Shown: in pieces, positions 57,091 through 64,000 of the stretch
How the letters are laid out: every line of letters starts with the position of its first letter
Numbering within the stretch: the stretch's first letter is position 1
DNA from: Coenobita brevimanus
Taxonomy: Eukaryota; Arthropoda; Malacostraca; Decapoda; Coenobitidae
Assembly (NCBI GenBank): GCA_032717465.1
Contig: CM064664.1
Span: forward strand, 1,492,969 to 1,556,968
Direction: 5' to 3'
Length of the DNA: 64,000 nucleotides
Translations under genes and position numbers: made by a program
Notes under the pieces: model-generated
The model's database searches: none
Told to the model about the DNA's origin: nothing
The model's input: the letters and a program-made list of their open reading frames with translations, nothing else

Positions 57091-57960
57091 CTGGAGAACT
57101 ATGAGGGTGTACTAACCTGATTAAACACAAGATTAACGTACACCCGGACACACAACCAATATATGTACCTGCCTATAGAACTGTGCACTCACAATGCACG
57201 CTGGCAAATCAATATGTTGAGGAAATGCTAAAACTGGGTATTATTGAACCATATGTCTCCCCATGGAATGCCCCATTATTTTTCGTGCCCAAATGAAACA
57301 GAGAAATGCGTGCGGTAGAAGATTTCCATAAATTAAACTAGCACAAAATCCCAGACCGACATCCTATGCAATTGTTGAGTGATGTCTTGCAAAATACTGG
57401 ACCAGAAAATAACCTATTTTTCCCCAGTCGATTTGCTTAATGGCTATTATCCAATTAGCTCTGATTGAGAATCTCGGAAATAAACTGCTTTCTCCACAAA
57501 TACAGAGCGTTACCAATATAAACGATGAGGTTAAGCACAGCATCGGGCACACTTCAAAGATTAATGAATTGCGTATTGTCTGGAATGCTGGGAAAAGGAT
57601 TATTTGTCTATTTAGACGACATAATAATTGCTACACACACTATAGATGAACATCTACAGACATTAGACCAGCTCCTACAAAAGCTTGCTGATGATGGTTA
57701 AAAAATTAAACTGTCTAAATGCAACTTTGGTTTAAGGAAGTAAAATTCTTAGGCCATAGACTAGATGCAGAAGGGATCAACACATCTGAGGACAAAATAC
57801 AAGCAGTAAGGGATTTCCCTGAACCCACAAATGTAGATGAAGTAAGACAGATTTGGGGTCTAGCAGGATATTACCACCTCTTTATTAACCAATTCTCTCG
57901 AATAGCACAACTGCTATTCATTCTACCAAAAAAGGATGCTGTATTTCAGTGGAGAGAGGA
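57091..57960 (+). pseudogene. Gypsy reverse transcriptase
   Basis: Shows KINVHPDTQPIYVPAYR, EEMLKLGIIEPYVSPWNAPL and FFVPK (the Gypsy RT start), MRAVEDFHKLN (RxVxDYRxLN-type), then a degraded palm and VYLDDIIIATHTIDEHLQT with the YLDD box. It continues to LSKCNFGLKEVKFLGHRL and GLAGYYHLFINQFSRIA. Several stops and a likely deletion between 57420 and 57590. Confidence 0.85.
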
Positions 57961-58317
57961 ACAAAAACTAGCATTTAATGAATTAAAAGTTAAACTTACA
58001 GGTGCATCTTGCTTGGTCTTTCCCAATTTCACAAAACCATTTATAATCTGCACAGATGCATCTCTTAAAGAATTAGAGGCCGTACTAATGCAAGAAGATA
58101 ATCGTGGAAAAAATCAGTGAATTGCATTAGCTTGCAGACAAGAGTTGCCAAGAAAAACTATAGCACTACAGATCTAGAAGCACTTGCAGTGGTCTTTGCA
58201 TTACAAAAGTTTCGAGATTTGGTACGGTATATGGTTATGAAATTCACATATTCAGCAACCATAAACTGCTCTTGGGCATGTTCAAAGAAAAACTCCTTCT
58301 GGGAGGAGAGCAAGATG
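57961..58317 (+). pseudogene. Gypsy RNase H, truncated
   Basis: FIICTDASLKELEAVLMQED (TDAS, first catalytic Asp), then in shifted frames VAKKNYSTTDLEALAVVFAL and NHKLLLGMFKEK. It stops within the tether after RNase H. The integrase is absent; the next sequence is the hairpin and inverted LTR. Confidence 0.82.
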
Positions 58318-58356
58318 GATATTATTTTGGTGGCAGCGGTGGGATAAAATAATATC
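58318..58356. repeat. 11-bp inverted repeat around a primer binding site
   Basis: GATATTATTTT (58318-58328) and AAAATAATATC (58346-58356) flank GGTGGCAGCGGTGGGAT. The motif TGGTGGCAGC is shared with the primer site of family A at 24964. Confidence 0.8.
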
Positions 58357-58814
58357 AAACTTTTAACTGATTAAATCGTAGTCATAGCCGAGCTGTAGGT
58401 AAGAGTGAGTAAGGTTGTGAGAGATAACCTCAGTTCACTTGTAGTCGGTGACAGGAGAAGATAAAGATGAGTTGGGGGTTTATTGTAGTTTATTTTCTTC
58501 AAGGGGACATCCCAAAATTTACACTAAGTTAACTTTGTAAGCCTGACCCCTTTTTAACACCACTGTGCTTCTCTGTCGAGTCTAGACCCCTTTCTCCCTC
58601 TCACTCCTAATTCCTTCTCAGTTCTTTCTCCTCCAGCCTCCTAATTCCTTCTCACTTCTTTTTCCTCAAGCCTCCTAATTCCCTCTGACTTCTTCTCGCT
58701 TCTCTCTCGTATAGGAAAGCTACTGTCATGTGGATTGTACGGTTGACTAATGTTCTAGAAGCCTGTGTGTGTGTGTGTTCTTACTAATTGTATCTTTACA
58801 GGAATGAGTCAAGC

Positions 58815-60370
58815 TCATACCTTCCCGTGTCTTAAACCATATTTATCGTACATATCCTTAAAATTGTGATTTGTTTTGGCACACACTATTTCATTCGGTA
58901 GTGCATTCCACTGATCAATTGCTCTATCCGGGGTACTAAATTTCCTTACGTCTTTATTACCTCTCTTCTTATGCAGTTTTTTGCAGTGTCCTCTTGCTGA
59001 TGCTTCCCCATAGGATAAGTAATCATTTATGTCTATTTTCTCCTTCCCTGATATGCATATATATAGGATAATCATGTCACCTCATTTCCTTTTCTCCTGT
59101 AGTGTTGTAGATTCAGTTTATTTAGTCTTTCTTCGTAGCTTACATCCCTTAAGCTTGGTACCCATCTTGTAGGGGCCCTTTGAACTCTTTCAATCTTGTT
59201 TATGTGTTTTTTGAGATGAGGACTACACACTATTGATGCATACTCCAGGGTTGGTCTGATGAATGATATTATCTTTCTTAGCATGACTTCATTTATGTAT
59301 GTGAATGCTATTCTCATATTTGCAAGCAGTGTACACATGTTCCATACCTTGTCACTGATGTGGTCGGCCAGAGATAGTCTATTATTGATTATCACACCTA
59401 GGTCCTTGTCTCTCTCTGATGTGTGTAGGGTTTTATTTCCTAATGTATAAACCCAATCAGGTCTTTTTCCACTTTTTCCAAACTTGATTACATGTCACTT
59501 GTCCACACTGAATTTCATTTGCCATGTATTACTCCATTCATGAATTTTATTTAATTCTTCTTGTAGCTCTTTACAAGAGTCTGTGTTAGTAATTCTCCTT
59601 TGTATTTCTCCATCATCTGCAAACATATTTAGATAGCTTTCATTTCCAGTGTTACTGTCTGTATCATTTATATACACTAAAAACATGATTGGTGCCAGCA
59701 CTGAGCCCTGTGGTACTCCACTAGTCACTTCTTTCCATGATGAGTAGTTTCCCCTTAGTACTGTTCTCATTTCTCTTCTTATGAGAAAATCTTGCATCCA
59801 ACAATACAGTTTGCCTCGAATTCCTCCTTGATGGTATAGTTTCCATAAAAGTCTTTGGTGTGGTACTGTGTCAAATGCTTTCTTGAAATCTAAATAAATA
59901 CTGTCCACCCATCCTTCTCTTTCCTGTAATGTGTCTGTTAGTCTGTCATATTAGCTCAACAGATTAGTAACACATGATTTTCCTTTTCTGAAACCAAACT
60001 GTCATTCTGTTATCATATTGTGTTCTTCTAGATGATTTACCTAAAATTTCTTATAAGCTTTTCTAATACCTTGCTTACAACACTGGTTAGTGATACTGGT
60101 CGGTAGTTGAGTGAATTTTGTCTGTTTCCTTTCTTGACTAAGGGAACAATGTTTGCTTTCTTCCAAATATCAGATAGTTTACTCAAGGATTTCTTGAAAA
60201 TTAAAAATAATGGTTTACTTAACTCCTTTGCACATCCATGTAGTACTAAACATGAAATTTCATCAGGACCATTTGCTTTTCCTTTGTCTAATTTACTTAG
60301 CTCCTCCTGTATTACTTTTTCTGATGTTTGTATATCTGGTAGTATTTGTGGGCATGCATGTTCCACATAA
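58815..60370 (-). pseudogene. CR1-like copy B reverse transcriptase
   Basis: LSKLDKGKANGPDEISCLVL (fingers), SLNYRPVSLTSVVSKVLEKL, YLDFKKAFDTVPHQRLLWKL, SWKEVTSGVPQGSVLAPIMF and MFADDGEIQ (FADD). The thumb is IISFIRPTLEYASIVCSPHL near 59250 and the tail is RKFSTPDRAIDQWNALPNEI, the CR1/L2-type C-terminus. Shifts near 59910, 59480 and 59075. Confidence 0.83.
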
Positions 60371-60901
60371 TCCCTCTCAATTTTTTTTTACTCTGTAAAA
60401 ACTGATTGGAATTTCTTGTTTAGTGCTTCACAAATATCCTTCTCTTGTGTATAGGCGATTCCCTCGTCTGTAATGGATTGTATTTTATCTTTTACTTTGG
60501 TTTTGCTTCTGATGTAGCTGTAAAATAGCTTCGGTTGATCACTACTTTAATTTATGATTTCCTCCTCAAACTGTTTTTGGGCTTCCCTCCTTATGCTTGT
60601 ATAATCGTTTTTTGCCTGTTTGCAATTATTATATGCCCTTTCACTATTGTGTCTTCTGTATCTATTCCACAACAAATCTTTTTTCTTTTCTTTTTTTTAC
60701 ATTCTGTATTGAACCATTTCTTTATTTTCTTTTCTGCTTCTTTGTGCTGTGGGATGTACTTCTGGACTCCTATTTCATAAAATTCACAGAATGTTTTATA
60801 TATAGCATTTAAATCTTGTCCTCTAAGCTCCTTTCCCCAATCAGTTTCTATGAAGTACTTCTTTAGGTCATGATAGTTTCCCTTTTTATAGTTTAGGCTC
60901 T

Positions 60902-61819
60902 TTATGTACTTTCATTGCTGTTAACTATGTCATATGCTATCCTGAAGTTGCAATTTAGTACTGCATGGTCGCTTTTGCCGAATGGAGGGTGGTATATTAA
61001 ATTGTCAATATCGTTTTCTTGCCTAGTAAATATGAGATCTTGCATTGAGGGTACATCGAGTCCTCTTTTTCTGGTGCATTCCCTTACATGTTGCGTTAGG
61101 AAAAACTCTTGCACGAGATACAGGAGCTTTTGGTCCCAACAGCTTTATTGGCTTATTATATCTAGAGTATTCCAATTTATATTTGTATTAAAATCTCCAG
61201 TTAGTATAATTCTTGCCTATTTCTCTTCCATTTTATGTAGTAACTCTGAATTGTATTCTCTGCCAGGTCATCATATTCCTCTCTTTCCCATGTGTTTGAT
61301 CTGGGTGGCATGTACAAATTGGCTACAATTACTTTCCCTTCAGATGTATTGATCTCTACAGCAATTAGTTCTTCTTGTGAGGGTATATTTAGTTCTATTT
61401 CTTTGACTTTTAGATTTTTCTTAGTTAATATTATAACTCCTCTTCCTTTTTTTAAAGTTCCTATCTCTTCTCCATATATTATATTCCTTTAAGTTTAGGA
61501 TGTCATTTGATATCCTTGGTGTTAATTTTGTTTCAGTTAGGCATATTATATGTGGTTCGTTTTCTCTGATATAATTATTCATCTCTAATAATTTAGATAC
61601 CATTCCATCCACATTTGAGTACATCAACTTAATCATTTTGTTTATATACTTGTCATGACTTGGTTCTACTACTTTCCTCCTATTTATTCCCTCCTGTTTA
61701 TGTACCACTTTCGTACCTGCAATCCTGTCACTTTGTAAAAAAAATGTATTCTTCTTCTCCTCTGATCTTCCCTCATTTTTGGTTTTTGCTTCCTCCCTCT
61801 TCTCGTTCAGTAATTCCAA
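60902..61819 (-). pseudogene. CR1-like copy B endonuclease
   Basis: The frame 61819-61421 has a Lys/Glu-rich start, then MIKLMYSNVDGMVSKLLEMN and HIICLTETKLTPRISND (E box). After a break, QEFFLTQHVRE, DLIFTRQENDIDN and FGKSDHAVLNCNF (SDH motif) follow to 60902. Confidence 0.8.
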
Positions 61820-61896
61820 TTCCTCTTGTGTTACGCATCTTTTTTTCCATACATTTTTGAACTCTTTTCCATAAGATTCTTTGTATTTTTTAGTAT

Positions 61897-62694
61897 CTAC
61901 TCCACGGTGTTTACCCTCTGGAAGGTTACTTTTAAGGGTCTTGATTTGCTTCTCTCGTATTTCCCTAACCTTTTGTGTTCCTCTATGTCTTTACTACAGA
62001 TTTCCTCTGATACTTCTTTCAATATGCTCATTACATTTGCCATCTCCTTTTTGTCTCTTGAGATCTTGTTTTTTACTTCTTCCTCTTCTATACCAGTGAT
62101 TACTATAGATTTGTTGATATCTACTGAATCTCTGACTAACTTAAGATTGTTTAGGATTACTCTTTTCACTTCCTTTTTAATGTTTTTTTCTTCCACCCTT
62201 GTTTCTAAGTCTTTCTTTACTTTCACCATTTCAGCATAAGTGGTTTCCACATCATTTTTGTAGCTTTGCACGGCTTCATTCACCTGTGTTATCTTCTCTG
62301 CAATATCACTGCTCTGGTCTATCAGACTGCTTACTTGCCTAATTGTCTCTGTATCATTTTTTAACTCTTCCATAATACTCTCGTGGTTGACTACTGTATT
62401 TGCCATTTCACTAATTTTTCTCCTAAGTGAACCCAATTCTACTGTCAGCTCATCTATGGTTGTGTCTTTCTGGTTGATTTCCTTTCCTAATTTTTCTATT
62501 TCTTCCTCGTGCAAGTGCATCCGTTTCTTAATTTGATCAATCTCATTTTGAAAAGCCATCTCTAGTCTATGTACTCGTTCCACCAGTTTATTGTGAGTCT
62601 CCATTTCAACCACTTCTTGGTAGAAATCATCGTCCTGCTTTATACCTTTATCCATTTTCTTTTCCAGATTTGCTTTACTGAAGTATGTGGTCAT
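61897..62694 (-). pseudogene. CR1-like copy B ORF1 protein, open
   Basis: A 265-codon open frame. Residues about 25-175 are Leu/Glu/Lys-rich with heptad spacing (HRLEMAFQNEIDQIKKRMHL, GKEINQKDTTIDELTVELG), a long coiled coil. Residues about 195-265 (SIVITGIEEEEV, KRLGKYERSKSRPLKVTF) resemble the RRM-like and basic C-terminal region of LINE ORF1 proteins. Known role of such proteins: RNA chaperone that coats the LINE transcript. It is the longest open LINE frame in the window, although the downstream ORF2 is broken, so I class it as part of a dead element. Confidence 0.75.
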
Positions 62695-62829
62695 TTTGCA
62701 GTACTAAAAGCACATATAGTACTTACATTCCCTGGGGCAGTTGTAGACTAAACAAACGATCCACTGATTGTGCGCATTCTTGCGATACTTTGTTTTCTTT
62801 TCTGTTTGAACAAGTCTTCCTTAAAACTT

Positions 62830-62831
<2 letters not shown>

Positions 62832-62881
<50 letters not shown>
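62832..62881. repeat. (TA)n in the CR1-like 5' UTR
   Basis: About 50 bp of TA within the 5' UTR of copy B. Confidence 0.95.
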
Positions 62882-62885
<4 letters not shown>

Positions 62886-63010
62886 CACCATTTGGTCTAA
62901 CCTGGTACAGAGCTTGGCTCATATAAAGACACTAATTTAGGTAATGCCATTGGCCAAGTTGGCCATGTATGGAGCGGTGGCAGTGTGCGTCTGGTCTCCT
63001 CGGTGCCTCG

Positions 63011-63025
63011 TGTGTGTGTGTGTGT

Positions 63026-63071
<46 letters not shown>
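63011..63071. repeat. (TG)n at the 5' junction of CR1-like copy B
   Basis: 61 bp of TG with one GA step near 63030. It separates the LINE's 5' end from the U3 part of the inverted LTR. Confidence 0.95.
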
Positions 63072-63073
<2 letters not shown>

Positions 63074-63246
63074 CGTGTCTTTCCAGCTAAGCGTCACGAG
63101 GTGCTGAATATGGCATACTGTTGCTGGCTGGCATTCCTCTCTGAGGAAGAGTTGTGCTATCACAGTTCCTTCAGCCTCTAGCATATGACTTTCATTTAAC
63201 CTCTAGAATACCTATGTATGTTTTATGATATTGTAGAGTCCTGACA

Positions 63247-63392
63247 CGTATCCATCTATATATACATATACAGAGTGTTTCAATAATAGTGTTTGTAAGT
63301 TGTAGAATGAATAGAATATGAAAATATAAATATACTTTACTATGTGACATTTTTGGAAATTTTTCATATTTACCATGATATTACATATTTTA
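63247..63392. other. AT-rich spacer
   Basis: No feature seen between the inverted LTR and the piggyBac-like element. Confidence 0.5.
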
Positions 63393-64000
63393 TGTTTAAC
63401 CTGCCCCATCCCGACCACTTTTCCACCACTGACTCTCCCCAATCCTGACCATTTTAGGATAAATTTTTTTTTGGCTCAAACCTTCGCTTTTGGTGAGAAA
63501 TATTGAAAATTCATAGAGAAATCGCTCACCTGAGGTTTAAAATAGTCGATGCAGGTAGGAGTACCTCCTTACCTTACTGGGTTTTATATCAGGCTGGCAC
63601 CAAAGAAAACGAGTTCTATGGGAGGATAACTATTTCACACCACTCATAAACGGTATTTATTTATTTATTTGGTACGAATTTATATGTAGTACGAGAGTAT
63701 ATTGGTTTTCAAGCAGTAATATAGGCATTATAAGCATTGTTTCATTCACTAATACCTGACCTTTTTTTGCCACATTACCTGATCATCATTTCTAACTGTT
63801 TCTTCCTCTAATGCTATGTAAAGTTCGTCCTCCACATTGTCATTGATTGGGGAATCACTCTGGCCCTGAATTTTGTACCATGGCATGACATGGCTATACT
63901 GGCCAGGTCACTGATAACAGGAGAATTGCTGAGACAATGGCATGCAGGGGGGAGGAGGAGGTCATGCTGGGTAAGGCATTGTCCCTGCCTGGCACCTTGT
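63393..64000 (-). mobile_element. PiggyBac-like element, copy 2, cut by window end
   Basis: TTAA (63395-63398 region) then CCTGCCCCATCCCGACC, and about 590 bp closely similar to 53994-54590. The right end is outside the window. The frame matching 54255-54614 is broken here by small indels. Confidence 0.75.

Larger units (their letters stand above)
58779..63010 (-). mobile_element. CR1-like LINE, copy B, near full length, in (GT)n
   Basis: 4.2 kb on the minus strand with 5' UTR (63010-62695), ORF1, endonuclease, RT and tail. The 3' end reads AGTAAGAA then (CA)n, as in copy A. It is bracketed by GT repeats (58764-58778 and 63011-63071) that belong to the host LTR. Better preserved than copy A. 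Confidence 0.85.
58346..63246 (-). mobile_element. Inverted Gypsy LTR (family B), split by CR1-like LINE
   Basis: 58346-58763 is the complement of about 49723-50177 (R, U5 and purine-rich U3), and 63072-63246 is the complement of 49484-49651, ending TGTCAGGACTC when read inward from 63246. The two parts meet at the LTR's internal (GT)n, where the LINE at 58779-63010 is inserted. Orientation is opposite to both the gag-pol region and the LTR at 49484. Confidence 0.8.

Overview
This is AT-rich nuclear DNA from an animal, most likely a decapod crustacean. The supporting evidence is extreme dinucleotide microsatellite density, interstitial (CCTAA)n repeats matching the arthropod telomere unit, the typical arthropod mix of jockey-like, RTE-like and CR1-like LINEs with Gypsy, Tc1/mariner, pogo, piggyBac and hAT elements, and part of an ionotropic receptor (IR) gene, a protostome family. 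I saw no tRNA, rRNA, CRISPR array or prokaryotic gene. The species call is inference.

Host gene. Two minus-strand exons, 23247-23433 and 1708-1986, splice in phase 0 into the C-terminal end of an IR-type ligand-gated channel (late S2 ligand-binding lobe, last membrane helix, short tail, stop). The intron between them is about 21.3 kb and is almost entirely transposons. Upstream exons were not found and probably lie to the right of the window.

Layout. 1-1.7 kb: (TG)n, a LINE 3' stub and the IR gene's 3' flank. 3.3-3.6 kb: tRNA-derived SINE. 3.9-6.0 kb: inverted-repeat unit with a THAP-domain exon and a long purine-rich core. 6.7-12.2 kb: CR1-like LINE bounded on both sides by (GT)n and split by an RTE-like LINE. 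12.7-22.9 kb: a jockey-like LINE broken by an RTE fragment, by a 5.3 kb pogo-like transposon (which carries another LINE, itself split by a piggyBac-like element), and by a TTAA MITE. 24.4-26.1 kb: Gypsy LTR, primer binding site and leader. 26.1-31.6 kb: 5.5 kb Tc1-like transposon with roughly 1.75 kb terminal inverted repeats. 32.7-35.2 kb: piggyBac MITE and a second Tc1-like transposase. 35.4-39.5 kb: jockey-like LINE with gag-like ORF1. 40.2-46.3 kb: two related RTE-like LINEs, separated by a pogo MITE fragment, telomere-like repeats and compound microsatellites. 46.8-49.5 kb: a second long-TIR element with a hAT MITE inside. 49.5-63.2 kb: a decayed Gypsy element (LTR, gag, zinc knuckle, protease, RT, RNase H) ending in an inverted LTR of the same family, with pogo, piggyBac and CR1-like insertions. 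63.4 kb to the end: second copy of the piggyBac-like element.

No intact mobile-element gene set was found; every transposon reading frame is interrupted or partial. The main value of the window is the insertion record. Several empty sites can be rebuilt exactly (TTAA, TA, an 11-bp and an 8-bp duplication), which gives relative ages. Two recurrent links between microsatellites and transposons also appear: a CR1-like LINE sitting inside (GT)n tracts, and TA-target transposons sitting inside or beside (TA)n tracts.
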